Below, piece by piece: positions 43,222 to 52,096 of a DNA stretch of 64,000 nucleotides. This DNA is from CALGDE01 sp964655355 (GTDB lineage Bacteria > Cyanobacteriota > Cyanobacteriia > CACIAM-69d), in assembly GCA_964655355.1 (NCBI GenBank), contig CAZZMD010000003.1, forward strand, positions 62,001 through 126,000. Direction: 5' to 3'. The number at the start of each line of letters is the position of its first letter. Position 1 is the stretch's first letter. The translations under genes were made by a program, and so were the position numbers. The notes under the pieces are model-generated. The model was not told the origin of the DNA. It saw nothing but the letters and a program-made list of their open reading frames with translations, and made no database searches.

Positions 43222-44376
43222 GTGGAAGCACTGGTCAAGTCATTAACTGAGTCCTTGCGAGACGGGACAAAGGCATCGCAGCGGGTGTGCAAGGCGGTGG
43301 CGGAACGGATCGCGGAGGAAGTGAATCGGATTTGCACGGAGAGTAAGCGAATCCAGGCGTCGGGCGAGGTGGAGATGTGGATGCAGGATTTGTCCCAGCA
43401 TCGTCTCCGTCAATGCCTGAACTATCACAAGCATGGATCCAAGCGGGGACGGGCGGAGCTGCACAGTACCCTGAGTGCGATTATTTACCGCTATATTGCT
43501 CCGGCACGGACGCGGGCCAGTTATCAGGCGCGGCTGACGGCCATTGAAGATTTTTTGCAAGGGTTTTATGTGGAGGCCCTGAAGGCATTCCGGCGGGAGT
43601 GTCAGTTGCCGGAGGATTATTCGCCTCGGGCAATGCTGGAGTTGGCGGAGTATATGGCGTTTGTGGAGCGCTATGCCAAGCGCCGGATTCCATTACCAAG
43701 GGGGCGATCGCAACAGCTCGTTATTCTCCGGGCCCAAACCTTTGCCCGCCAAACGCCGCCGGAAACGTCTATCGATATGGAGCGGGCGGCGGAGAGTGGC
43801 GGACCCGATGGGGAGGCGTATACCTGGGACGACGCCTCGGTGCAGCAGGTACGCCAGCATATGGGGTCCCAGGAACAATCGGAGGTGATGGACTCGGCGC
43901 TGCGATCGTCCGTGGTGGGTGAGCTGATTGATTATCTGACGGAGAAGAAGCAGAAGGATTGCATTGATTATTTAACGCTGCGGCTTCAGGATTTACCGGC
44001 GAGCGAAATTGAACAGGTGCTGGGTTTGACGGCGCGGCAGCGAGATTACCTTCAGCAGCGGTTCAAGTATCATTTGTTGCGCTTCGCATTGCTCCATCGA
44101 TGGGAGTTGGTGCACCAGTGGTTGGATGCGGACCTGGAAAAGGATCTGGGGCTGACACCGGTGGAATGGGAAGGGTTGTGGGATCAGCTCGATGAAAAGG
44201 GCCAAACTGCCCTAAAACTAAAGCAGGAGCAGGCAGATGATCGCACCATTGCCCAGACCTTAGGGGTTACGATTACCCAAGCCCAGAAGGTTTGGTTTGG
44301 GGTTTTGGAGACGGCGTGGGATATCCGAAACAGAAATCACTCGGCATCCGGAATAGGGGGAAATACCGATGAATAG
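43222..44376 (+). CDS. hetZ: HetZ-family regulator
   Basis: A 384-residue protein of the HetZ family. HetZ is an early regulator of heterocyst differentiation in Anabaena and is also conserved in many filamentous cyanobacteria without heterocysts. I recognise the N-terminal block (RICTESKRIQASGEVEMW, HRLRQCLNYHKHGS, RAELHSTLSAIIYRYI) and the RRIPLPRGRSQQLIILRAQTF-like core. The C-terminal third resembles sigma-factor-like HTH segments (LTARQRDYLQQRFKYHLLR; ADDRTIAQTLGVTITQAQ). The start is GTG. Its last eight bases overlap the next gene, so the two are translationally coupled. Confidence 0.85.
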   Translation: MEALVKSLTESLRDGTKASQRVCKAVAERIAEEVNRICTESKRIQASGEVEMWMQDLSQHRLRQCLNYHKHGSKRGRAELHSTLSAIIYRYIAPARTRASYQARLTAIEDFLQGFYVEALKAFRRECQLPEDYSPRAMLELAEYMAFVERYAKRRIPLPRGRSQQLVILRAQTFARQTPPETSIDMERAAESGGPDGEAYTWDDASVQQVRQHMGSQEQSEVMDSALRSSVVGELIDYLTEKKQKDCIDYLTLRLQDLPASEIEQVLGLTARQRDYLQQRFKYHLLRFALLHRWELVHQWLDADLEKDLGLTPVEWEGLWDQLDEKGQTALKLKQEQADDRTIAQTLGVTITQAQKVWFGVLETAWDIRNRNHSASGIGGNTDE

Positions 44377-45325
44377 GGACATAGATAGCATCCCAAGCGA
44401 GTTACAGGACCAGTTCCTGAGCCAGTTGCTGAGTGAGGGGCCATTGGACTTCTCACCGGACGATGAGGCGGCGATCGCGGCGGATGCTGAGGTGACCATT
44501 GATCCCCGAGCCGCATTGGCGAACGACCCCATGCTAGATCTCCGTGACTCTCCGATGATTGAAGACCGTTTCCAAGCACTGCTGAAGGATCACTTCCTGG
44601 CGAAGGCGGAGCAAAATCTGCCGGTGTTTCCCTGGGAAAGCACTGAGTTACAGGATTATCCTGATACCGTGGCGGAGGCGGCCAGCGCGTCGGCAAATCC
44701 CTGGTTAGCCCAGGTGCAAAATTTGCGGGCGGCGGTGCCTGAGGATGTTTTTGAGCAGTTGTTGGAGGAGTGTCAAACCCTGGCCCAGGGCACCCTTCAG
44801 GTGGGGCGGCAGATGTTGGAAGCGGTGGATTCCCTGTTCCCCGGTGAGTCCCAAGCCCTAAATTCCTATGCTGGGCGGTTGATGCCGGCGTTGGAGGGGG
44901 GATTCCGAGACGACGGGGTCCGGGCAGCGCTGCCGTCCATTGATTACGAGGCGGCTCAGGATCAGCAAAAAATGGTGCTGGCCCTGGTCACGGCCCATGA
45001 TTTACTGCGCCAACTGGAGTTGAATTTCTCCCAAGCGGATCGGGTCATTGAGCGGCAATGGCTGACCAGTGAAGGATTGCTGGAGCTTCGGGCAGAATGG
45101 CAGCCCCAGGCGGATGCGTTGGTGGTGGCAGTGGATCTGCCCTGCGGCGGTCGAGCCGATTTGGTGGGGAGCCACACCAGTACCCAGGAAAGCTGTAACA
45201 GCGCTGGCACGGTAGACGTGCTGCTGCCGATTTTGCCGGGGGAGACGGACTACACCCTGTCGATTCTGCTGGCGACGGAGGCGAATCCGGCACCGTTGAC
45301 CTTTGCTGTACATATTGAGGCTTAG
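44369..45325 (+). CDS. PatU-like protein
   Basis: A 318-residue protein coupled to hetZ. In Anabaena the hetZ neighbour is patU (split there into patU5 and patU3). The block QNLPVFPWESTELQDYPD near residues 85-102 matches what I remember of that family (PPLFPWE-type). A helical domain (EQLLEECQTLAQGTLQVGRQML, SLFPGESQALN) and a C-terminal beta-rich part follow. The N-terminal 60 residues are acidic and low in complexity. Identity rests on context and the FPWE block, so I leave the symbol empty. Confidence 0.75.
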   Translation: MNRDIDSIPSELQDQFLSQLLSEGPLDFSPDDEAAIAADAEVTIDPRAALANDPMLDLRDSPMIEDRFQALLKDHFLAKAEQNLPVFPWESTELQDYPDTVAEAASASANPWLAQVQNLRAAVPEDVFEQLLEECQTLAQGTLQVGRQMLEAVDSLFPGESQALNSYAGRLMPALEGGFRDDGVRAALPSIDYEAAQDQQKMVLALVTAHDLLRQLELNFSQADRVIERQWLTSEGLLELRAEWQPQADALVVAVDLPCGGRADLVGSHTSTQESCNSAGTVDVLLPILPGETDYTLSILLATEANPAPLTFAVHIEA

Positions 45326-45348
45326 AGTGAGGCTTAGAGATAGCTTGG

Positions 45349-45389
45349 GCTCGGTCGGGGATCAGTGTTTTCTGGGGTCCCGACCGAGC
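45349..45389 (+). terminator. Hairpin after the hetZ-patU operon
   Basis: GCTCGGTCGGG (45349-45359) pairs perfectly with CCCGACCGAGC (45379-45389) around a 19-base loop, 23 bases after the patU-like stop codon. No T-run follows, so it may be a Rho-type or RNA-stabilising hairpin rather than a classical terminator. Confidence 0.55.
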
Positions 45390-45415
45390 TGAGTTATCGA
45401 TGCTGAGTTATCGAT
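45388..45415. repeat. Exact 14-base direct duplication
   Basis: GCTGAGTTATCGAT occurs twice in immediate succession, directly after the hetZ-patU hairpin and overlapping its last two bases. Confidence 0.85.
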
Positions 45416-45491
45416 GGGGGCAATTCCAGCCCAGATCTCCTGGTCCGGGGATCGCCGCCTATGATGGGGAAAGCCCAGATTAGGTTTCGCC

Positions 45492-46799
45492 ATGGTGACC
45501 AGGCAGCGATCGCGACCTCAAAACAATAAAAAGCATCAGCGTTCCCAAGGGCAGCGGAGCGGCCGTCGGCTGCGTAAGTTTTCCACGGGGGAGCGGCTGG
45601 GGCAGTGGCTAGAGCTGCGTGGGGTAGCGCCTTCCTATGGGGGGGGGCTACTCGTTTTTTTTACGGTCTTCTTCTTCGGGGCGGCTACGAATACCATGGC
45701 GGGCTGGCTCTATGTGATTAGTGGGGTTTTGGTCGCCCTGTTGTTGATGGCGGCGATTTTAAGCCGCCGATCGCTCCGGGGATTGTCGGTGACCCGTCAG
45801 GCGATCGCCCCTGTGAGTGTTGGGGACACGGTGACGGTAACCGCGACTTACCATAATGGCTCTGATCAGCCGCTGACCCTAAGCCAGGGGGTTGATTGCA
45901 GTCCGCTGGGGATTCTGTTGCCCGCGACTAGCGCAGGGGCCTCCCAAGACCGCAAGCAGCTTAAGGAGCGCCGCAACCAGTCGACCCAGCTCCTAGAGAA
46001 ACTGGAGCCGGGGCACAGTCGCACCCTTGATTTCACCTATGGCGATGCCCAACGGGGGGTTTATTGTTGGACCGATATTGCCCTGAGGACGGCAGCCCCC
46101 TTGGGATTACTGTGGGCCCAACGGCGATGGTCGATTCCGGCGAAGGCAGTAGTCTATCCCCAAATTTTGCCCCTGAATCGCTGTCCCCTGGTGGACCATA
46201 TGGGGCAGGGCAATACCTTGCGCATTGCCGATCGGGATCAGTTTAGCCAGGCCAGCTATGAGGGGCTGACGCGATCGCTGCGTCCCTATCGCACCGGGGA
46301 TCCGTTGCGGCTGGTCCATTGGCGCACCAGTGCCCGCTATGGGGAATTGCAGGTGCGGGAGTTGGAAACCACCACTAGCGGCCAGATGGTCACCATTTGT
46401 ATGGCGATCGCCGCCCAGTGGGATCCCGATGATTTCGAGCGGGCGGCCAGCGCTGCCGCGTCGATTTATAGCTATGCCAGCCGACGACAATTAGACGCCC
46501 AGCTTTGGATGCCCAGTACCGGAGTTGTGCACGGGCGGCGGGCCATCCTGGAAACGCTAGCGGCCATTAATCCGGGCGATCGCCCCGATCCCAGCAAGCC
46601 AGAGCAAAGTACGCCGCCGAAAATGCCATTGCTATGGTTAACGGCTAATCCCGATGATCTGACCGGGCTTCCCGCCGGGAGTCGTTGGTTATTGTGGGGC
46701 GATCGGCCTGCCCCGGCGACCGCCCATTCGGGATACTCTCTCAAAGGGGATCAGCCCCTGGACCAGCAGCTAGAAGCCACCCTTCCCCATACCCTCTGA
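45492..46799 (+). CDS. DUF58 domain-containing membrane protein
   Basis: A 435-residue protein. A basic N-terminus precedes two membrane helices (about 50-95: LLVFFTVFFFGAATN and LYVISGVLVALLLMAAIL). A beta-rich region and the DUF58 signature (YRTGDPLRLVHWRTSARYGELQVRE split near residues 265-290) follow, then a vWA-like C-terminal part. DUF58 proteins are usually encoded beside MoxR ATPases and transglutaminase-like proteins. Here no MoxR gene is adjacent, and the DUF309 gene follows after 33 bases. Confidence 0.9.
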   Translation: MVTRQRSRPQNNKKHQRSQGQRSGRRLRKFSTGERLGQWLELRGVAPSYGGGLLVFFTVFFFGAATNTMAGWLYVISGVLVALLLMAAILSRRSLRGLSVTRQAIAPVSVGDTVTVTATYHNGSDQPLTLSQGVDCSPLGILLPATSAGASQDRKQLKERRNQSTQLLEKLEPGHSRTLDFTYGDAQRGVYCWTDIALRTAAPLGLLWAQRRWSIPAKAVVYPQILPLNRCPLVDHMGQGNTLRIADRDQFSQASYEGLTRSLRPYRTGDPLRLVHWRTSARYGELQVRELETTTSGQMVTICMAIAAQWDPDDFERAASAAASIYSYASRRQLDAQLWMPSTGVVHGRRAILETLAAINPGDRPDPSKPEQSTPPKMPLLWLTANPDDLTGLPAGSRWLLWGDRPAPATAHSGYSLKGDQPLDQQLEATLPHTL

Positions 46800-46832
46800 T
46801 TTTTTTCTTCTGATTTTTTCTGAACGTCTTCT

Positions 46833-47309
46833 ATGTCTTCTGATCTTTCCATCGCTCCTCCCCAGTCCCAACAACCGGATGAATTCTGGCGCGGCATTCA
46901 AGAGTTTAACCGGGGCGAATTTTATGCCTGCCATGACACCCTTGAGGCGCTGTGGATTGAGGCGATGGAACCGGACAAGACGTTTTACCAAGGCATCCTA
47001 CAGATTGCGGTCGGCATTTATCACCTCAGCAATTTGAACTGGCGCGGGGCAGCCATCTTGATGGGGGAAGGATTGAACCGTTTGAACCGCTATGACGGCA
47101 GCTATGGCGGCATTGATGTGGATGAGCTGATTGGGGATAGTGCAGCCCTGTTGCGGGGTCTTCAGGGGGCCGGAGAGGAGAAGGTCGGCGCTGTGGCCAA
47201 GGCCCTTGCATTGGTTTCCGAGGATGAGATCCCACCGGCTAGCGCGACTTCATCCCAAGAATTTTCCGAACTGTCCCTGCCTCGCATCACTGTTTTGGCC
47301 GAGTCGTGA
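46833..47309 (+). CDS. DUF309 family protein
   Basis: A 158-residue helical protein with the DUF309 signature: EFWRGIQEFNRGEFYACHDTLE, LWIEA, FYQGILQIAVGIYHL and a NWRGA-LMGEGLNRL helix. The function is unknown. Conserved His/Glu residues in the first helices look like a buried polar site. It lies 33 bases after the DUF58 gene on the same strand, so an operon is likely. Confidence 0.9.
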   Translation: MSSDLSIAPPQSQQPDEFWRGIQEFNRGEFYACHDTLEALWIEAMEPDKTFYQGILQIAVGIYHLSNLNWRGAAILMGEGLNRLNRYDGSYGGIDVDELIGDSAALLRGLQGAGEEKVGAVAKALALVSEDEIPPASATSSQEFSELSLPRITVLAES

Positions 47310-47321
47310 AGTCCTGTGGGC

Positions 47322-47348
47322 ATAACTCGCTGCCATAACTCGCTGCCA
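47322..47348. repeat. 13-base direct duplication
   Basis: CATAACTCGCTGC occurs twice in succession shortly after the DUF309 stop codon. The remaining 200 bases before the glnB stop codon hold no supported gene. Confidence 0.7.
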
Positions 47349-47565
47349 TAGACCCACTGGCACCAACGGTTTCCCCTGATGGCCTCTCTGATGATCTGGC
47401 GATTGATCTGGCGATCGACAGCCCATCAAAAATCGGCTGGAGGCCAATGGGCGATCAGACGGGCAGCGTCGCAACGTGCACCCCATCCGTATCTGCCTCT
47501 TAGCTCCAGACGATTTTCTGGCCAATTTTCAGCCGACTAATTTTCAGCGCCGAGCGAGATGCACC

Positions 47566-47904
47566 CTAGATTGCGGCGTCGCCTTTTTCGCTGGTCCGGA
47601 TACGAACGATGTCATCCACCGGGGAGATGAAGATCTTACCGTCACCGATCTCGCCGGTGCGGGCTGCGGTAATGACTTTATCAACGACCATATCCACGGT
47701 TTCGTCGTCTACAACCACTTCAATTTTGAGCTTTTGCAAGAACTCAACGGTGTACTCGGAGCCGCGATAACGCTCAGTTTGTCCTTTTTGGCGACCAAAA
47801 CCCCGCACCTCGGACACGGTCATACCAACGATGCCAGCGTTGACGAGGGCAATCTTGACATCATCTAGTTTGAAGGGGCGGATGATCGCTTCGATTTTCT
47901 TCAC
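47566..47904 (-). CDS. glnB: Nitrogen regulatory protein P-II
   Basis: A 112-residue PII signal protein. It integrates ATP/ADP and 2-oxoglutarate status and controls nitrogen and carbon metabolism through partners such as N-acetylglutamate kinase and PipX. The start is the GTG at 47904, giving the family N-terminus (KKIEAIIRPFKLDDVK) with GAGGA upstream. The frame remains open to 47970, but that would add an unlikely 22-residue tail. The T-loop is intact (GRQKGQTERYRGSEY) with Ser49, the phosphorylation site in cyanobacteria, and Tyr51. The C-terminal signature GEIGDGKIFISPVDD is present. Confidence 0.97.
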   Translation of the reverse strand: MKKIEAIIRPFKLDDVKIALVNAGIVGMTVSEVRGFGRQKGQTERYRGSEYTVEFLQKLKIEVVVDDETVDMVVDKVITAARTGEIGDGKIFISPVDDIVRIRTSEKGDAAI

Positions 47905-48482
47905 AGGGTCTTTCCTCATTATTTTTAAATGGACCGGAACCGATGGCCCATCAGGCTTGCCCTGATCCATGGGTCCCCATTGCCTTTTCGATTGTTGGGT
48001 GAGTTCTTCGATCTGTCAACTCACCTTCAAAGACGTTATTGATGTCTCCTCATCAACGTCTCCTAAAGGCGCTCCCTGAGGGGGATAGGGGGGATGAAAG
48101 GGGCCATTCCGGGGGGTTGTGTAATGCCATTGTCCCCGCCAACGCCGAGGAGCAAGGTAGAAATTAACAGTTTCATAACTTCGCTCATCTTTTCTTCTCA
48201 TTTTTTCTGCTCATTCGGTGCGTGCGATCCGGGTCTGAGGGAGGAGCGATCGCCCCAGGGTTGGTCATAGAAGAGGGGGTGGTGATGAGGATTTATGACA
48301 AATCATGCAACATCAGAAACTTAACCCTGACGCGGGAGGGGGAGAGGGCGTAAAGATAGGTGGGGAGCAATTTTGGCTTGCTCCGGGAATGCATCAAAAC
48401 CGTATCTTTCAATACGATTTCGATGCGCTTTTCCATTCCTTCGCCTTTCAAGTCGCCTTTTTTCATCACGATGGGAGATGCC
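47905..48482. other. Intergenic region between divergent glnB and PBP2 genes
   Basis: This 578-base gap holds the glnB promoter region. I see one imperfect NtcA-like half-palindrome (48157-48170) and no supported gene. The reading frame of PBP2 is open back to 48360, but the family start is at 48483. Confidence 0.5.
48157..48170 (-). promoter_or_regulatory. Possible NtcA-like site upstream of glnB
   Basis: On the minus strand the sequence reads CTG-TTAATTTC-TAC, close to the GTA-N8-TAC consensus for NtcA but with one half-site imperfect. A GACAATGG -10-like element lies about 22-26 bases downstream. glnB is NtcA-controlled in studied cyanobacteria, which is why I flag it; the match itself is weak. 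Confidence 0.3.
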
Positions 48483-50306
48483 ATGGCCAGTCGTTTTCCT
48501 CTCCAAAGTCGCGCTGGGTATTCGTCGCCACGAGCTACCTCTCGAGCGGCATCGACCGACCAGCCCAATCGAAGTTTGCAGACGGCGATTTTGGTGGGGT
48601 TGATGAGTTTGCCGATGTTGGCGATCGGGCTGCGGTTGGTGGATTTGCAGTTGCAGCAGGGCTCGACGTTACGGGAGCAGGCGGAGCTGAATCGGAGCCG
48701 CCGAACCCCAATTCCGGCGGCGCGGGGGGCTATCTACGATCGCCAAGGAAAATTGTTGGCGGGAAGCCAGTTAACCCGGTCGATTTATCTCACCCCCCAA
48801 CGGCGATCGCCGGCGGAGTGGAAGCGCCTACTGACGCCCCTGGCGGAATATCTGGAGCGCCCCGTTCAGGAGATTCTCCAAACCATTAACGAGAAGCAGC
48901 AGACGGGACAGTTGGAGCATCCCATCCGCATTGCGCGGCAGTTATCTCCCCAAGGATTTGTTGTGTTTGCGGAAAGTGGATTGTCCCAGCGGGGTCTGTG
49001 GATCCAGGCGGAGGCGACGCGGGATTATCCCCAGAAGACGGTGGCAGCCCAGGTGTTGGGATATACCGGTGAGGCGTCGGCGGCGGAAATGGAGGCGAAT
49101 CCGGAGTTTCCCGTGGGCATGATTGTCGGGCGGGCGGGGGTCGAACAGTTGGCGGATAAGGCGCTGCGGGGGGAATGGGGCTATGAGCGCTTAGAAGCCG
49201 ATGCGAAAGGGGTGATTAATCGACGGTTGGGGCGTCGGGAGCCGGTGTCTGGGCAGCCTGTCCGGTTGACCTTGGATGCGGCGATGCAGCGGACGGCGGA
49301 GATGGCCTTGGGCGATCGCCGAGGGGGCGTGGCGGCCATTGATATCAAAACGGGTCGGGTGCTGGTGTTGGCCAGTCGACCGGGGTTTGATCCGAATTTA
49401 TTTACCGATGGTCTAACCTCCCAGGAGTGGCAACAGCTCCAGGGCAGGCATACGCCCCTGCTCAATCGGGCCCTTCAGGGCTATCCCCCCGCCAGCACGT
49501 TTAAAATTGCAACGGCGATCGCCGGGATGCAAAGCGGTAAATATCATCCTGGATCGCGGATCCCCACCTTTAACGCCATTGTGTTGGGGGGGCACGCCTT
49601 CCGGGAACACAGCGGCAGCTATGGGGTGATTGGGTTTGAAGATGCCCTCGCCTACAGCAGCAATACGTTTTTCTATCAAATCGGCTTGAAAATTGGCCCC
49701 GAGGCGATCGCCCAATGGAGCCGTCAGCTCGGCATTGGTCAGCCCCTCCAGTTGGGATTGGGCTCGGGGACCGTCGGCTCGATCCCTACCCCCGCGACTA
49801 AGGAGGAAAAACATGGGGAACCCTGGTATGCGGGGGACACCGTGAGTATGTCCATTGGCCAGGGGGTGGTGTTGGCGACGCCTTTGGAGCTGGCCACCAT
49901 GACCGCCGCGGTGGCGAATGGGGGGCAGCGGGTGATTCCCCATTTGTTGGAAAGTCAAACGGCCCAGAAAACTTATCAGCCCCAGCCCACTGGCATTGAT
50001 CCCAAGGTGATCAAAGTCGTTCGTGATGGCTTGGTGGCGACGGTGGAGCGGGGCACGGCTCGCAGTCTGGGGGATGGCAGCATTCCCCCCAATGGCGGCA
50101 AGACGGGCACTGCTGAAGTTCCCCATGGGCGCAGCAATGCCATGTTTGTGGGCTTTGCCCCGGCGGATAATCCTCAAATTGCGATCGCCGTCGCGGTGGA
50201 AAATGGCGGCTATGGCGGCGCGGTAGCAGCTCCGATCGCCAAAGCGGTCTACGGCACCTATTTCAAATCCTCCCCCGCCGCCGCAGCCCAGGCCCCCGCC
50301 CCATAA
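48483..50306 (+). CDS. mrdA: Penicillin-binding protein 2 (class B transpeptidase)
   Basis: 607 residues from the ATG at 48483, which has GGGAG six bases upstream. This transpeptidase cross-links peptidoglycan during cell elongation with the SEDS protein RodA. An N-terminal membrane helix (LVGLMSLPMLAIGLRLVDL near 37-55) precedes the dimerisation domain (ARGAIYDRQGKLLA). The transpeptidase motifs are STFK (Ser338), SSN in AYSSNTFF and KTG (Lys540). The C-terminal tail is Ala/Pro-rich. The length and GIGQGVVLATPLELA-type signature fit PBP2 rather than FtsI. Confidence 0.93.
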   Translation: MASRFPLQSRAGYSSPRATSRAASTDQPNRSLQTAILVGLMSLPMLAIGLRLVDLQLQQGSTLREQAELNRSRRTPIPAARGAIYDRQGKLLAGSQLTRSIYLTPQRRSPAEWKRLLTPLAEYLERPVQEILQTINEKQQTGQLEHPIRIARQLSPQGFVVFAESGLSQRGLWIQAEATRDYPQKTVAAQVLGYTGEASAAEMEANPEFPVGMIVGRAGVEQLADKALRGEWGYERLEADAKGVINRRLGRREPVSGQPVRLTLDAAMQRTAEMALGDRRGGVAAIDIKTGRVLVLASRPGFDPNLFTDGLTSQEWQQLQGRHTPLLNRALQGYPPASTFKIATAIAGMQSGKYHPGSRIPTFNAIVLGGHAFREHSGSYGVIGFEDALAYSSNTFFYQIGLKIGPEAIAQWSRQLGIGQPLQLGLGSGTVGSIPTPATKEEKHGEPWYAGDTVSMSIGQGVVLATPLELATMTAAVANGGQRVIPHLLESQTAQKTYQPQPTGIDPKVIKVVRDGLVATVERGTARSLGDGSIPPNGGKTGTAEVPHGRSNAMFVGFAPADNPQIAIAVAVENGGYGGAVAAPIAKAVYGTYFKSSPAAAAQAPAP

Positions 50307-50534
50307 AATCCCCCCAACGGGGCCAGTTCCCAAAGCAGTTACTCCGGCGGCCATATCACGCGATATCACAGACGATATCAACGGAGTTAGGGGTTATCTT
50401 TGGGAAGGGCAACGCTTCCGTGGCTACTGATTTGTGGCTATTGAATTGTTGACAAGGCACGCGTCCCAACCTGCGATCGCCCTGGTCCCCGGTGCCGTTC
50501 TATCCACTCCACCCTCCCCCCGTCGGCCCATTTT

Positions 50535-50846
50535 ATGTCTGAGTCTCTCAATCGCCATATCGAACAAACCCCTGGGATTCGCGGCGGCCGCCCCCGTATT
50601 GCCGGTACCCGCATCACCGTGGCGGACATTGCCATCATGCATCTGCGCATGGGACAGTCCCTCGAGGAAGTTGCAGGGCGCTACAGCTTGGGATTAGCGG
50701 CGGTGTATGTCGCAATGGCTTACTACTATGATCGCCGGGAGGATATCGAGCGCAGTATCCGAGAAGATCTTGCGTTTGTGGAGGGATTCCAGCGCAGCAA
50801 TCTATCGTTACTGGAGGATAAAGCCCGTAACCTCTCCGGTGATTGA
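50535..50846 (+). CDS. DUF433 antitoxin
   Basis: A 103-residue DUF433 protein (VapB45-type antitoxin) with GGRPRIAGTRITVADIA and YSLGLAAVYVAMAYYYDRRE. It is a winged-helix-like fold that neutralises a DUF5615 PIN-like toxin and probably autoregulates. The matching toxin lies downstream on the same strand, but after a 239-base gap rather than the usual overlap. Confidence 0.88.
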   Translation: MSESLNRHIEQTPGIRGGRPRIAGTRITVADIAIMHLRMGQSLEEVAGRYSLGLAAVYVAMAYYYDRREDIERSIREDLAFVEGFQRSNLSLLEDKARNLSGD

Positions 50847-51085
50847 AAGCGATTGCAGAAGGGGCTTACAACTGGTTTGCGGCTACGCATCCTAGTCGCC
50901 CTATCTAGGGAGAGCAATTTTAAGGTCGCGCCTTTTTCGCACCTTTAATGCCGCGTCCTATCGCGTCCCAACGCCCCTAGCGATTAGGATTCTTTCTGGG
51001 GCGATCGCAAAAAACGCAAAATCTGCCCCCCAGCCTCACCCAACTCGCCTTCTCCCTCCTATCCACCTCAATAGCCCCAAAGGAC

Positions 51086-51430
51086 GTGAGCAGAACACGA
51101 ATTGGCTACTACCTCGATGAAAATATTGACCCGGTCGTTGCCCAGGCCCTGCGGCATTACGGCATCAAGGTAACAACCCCCGTCGAGACCGGATTGCGCA
51201 CCCACGGTGATATGGACCAACTGGTGTTGGCCTGTCAGCGACAGCAAGTGATGGTGACGACCGATGCCAGTCTGCTGCGCAACACCCAAAATCAGGCGGT
51301 GCACTTCGGCATTATTTACTATTCGCCCAATGAATTGGGATCCAGCGATATGATCCGCCGCCTGATTCATATCTATGAGGCGCTAACCCCCGAGGAAATG
51401 CTCGGCCATGTGGAGATCTTGCGCCTGTAG
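51086..51430 (+). CDS. DUF5615 PIN-like toxin
   Basis: A 114-residue PIN-like nuclease of the DUF5615 family: YYLDENIDPVVAQALRHYG (acidic residues Asp/Glu near 11-12), TTDASLLRNTQ and a C-terminal GHVEIL. Such proteins are predicted RNases paired with DUF433 antitoxins. The start is GTG at 51086. In this copy the usual D-x-D core reads TTDASL, with the acidic residue kept. Confidence 0.85.
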   Translation: MSRTRIGYYLDENIDPVVAQALRHYGIKVTTPVETGLRTHGDMDQLVLACQRQQVMVTTDASLLRNTQNQAVHFGIIYYSPNELGSSDMIRRLIHIYEALTPEEMLGHVEILRL

Positions 51431-52096
51431 TATTCCGCGCCAGTATTCTGCGCCCTTAGCGATCGCCCATAGGGTTAGAACCATAGGCTCAAATTAGCGG
51501 GTGCCAGATCCTCGGCTGCTAGACGGCGCGCCTCGATCGCCTCGGGGCATCGCCCCTTTCGTCATGGGTGCCCAAACAGACGCGAGTGATCGCCCCTGAA
51601 ACAATACCTGTTCTGCAGCTGCACCAGAGCGATGGGACTCCATCTCCACCGCGATCGTCTCGGAAACGGCGTCTCCAAAACTCGACAACGACATCAGACC
51701 CAAAACCAGGGAAAGAAAACTCATAGGATCGCCTGCTGGATGACTAGGGGGAGCCGCATCTCAGAGAAAACCGGATGCAGACTCAAATCGACGGTTGGAG
51801 TGAGGGAAAAAGACTGGAGCAGCATTTCCATCCGCTGAGGGTCAACTGGAAATGCGAATTACTGGAGGAATAACTCAAAAAAGATGACGCTGGGCGCTCA
51901 ATCAAAGAAGCTTTCGTTAGATACGCGGCCGGGAAGATACGTGACCGGACATTAGCCGATCCCACCTCTTCAAAGGGTAGGAGTGAAGCGGTACTTACCA
52001 TAACTCCGCTAAAAACACAGTAACTCAGATCAGCGCGGCCCGCCGTACGAGTCACCAAATCATAGAAATTTCTTTAGAAATGGCGAGTATCTGCGT
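51431..52096. other. Intergenic region after the toxin gene
   Basis: A 666-base gap. A leftward frame at 51494-51724 (76 codons) begins with a hydrophobic, signal-like stretch but then becomes low-complexity; I do not call it. Nothing else was recognised. Confidence 0.45.

Noticed and set aside
48360..48482. Upstream start for PBP2 giving 41 extra residues
   Set aside because: The ATG at 48483 has a good ribosome-binding site and gives the normal family N-terminus. The extension has no conserved character.
51494..51724. Leftward 76-codon frame starting with a signal-like hydrophobic segment
   Set aside because: After the first 20 or so residues it becomes low-complexity, it has only a weak ribosome-binding site, and I recognise no family. 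A real small secreted protein is possible but not supported.
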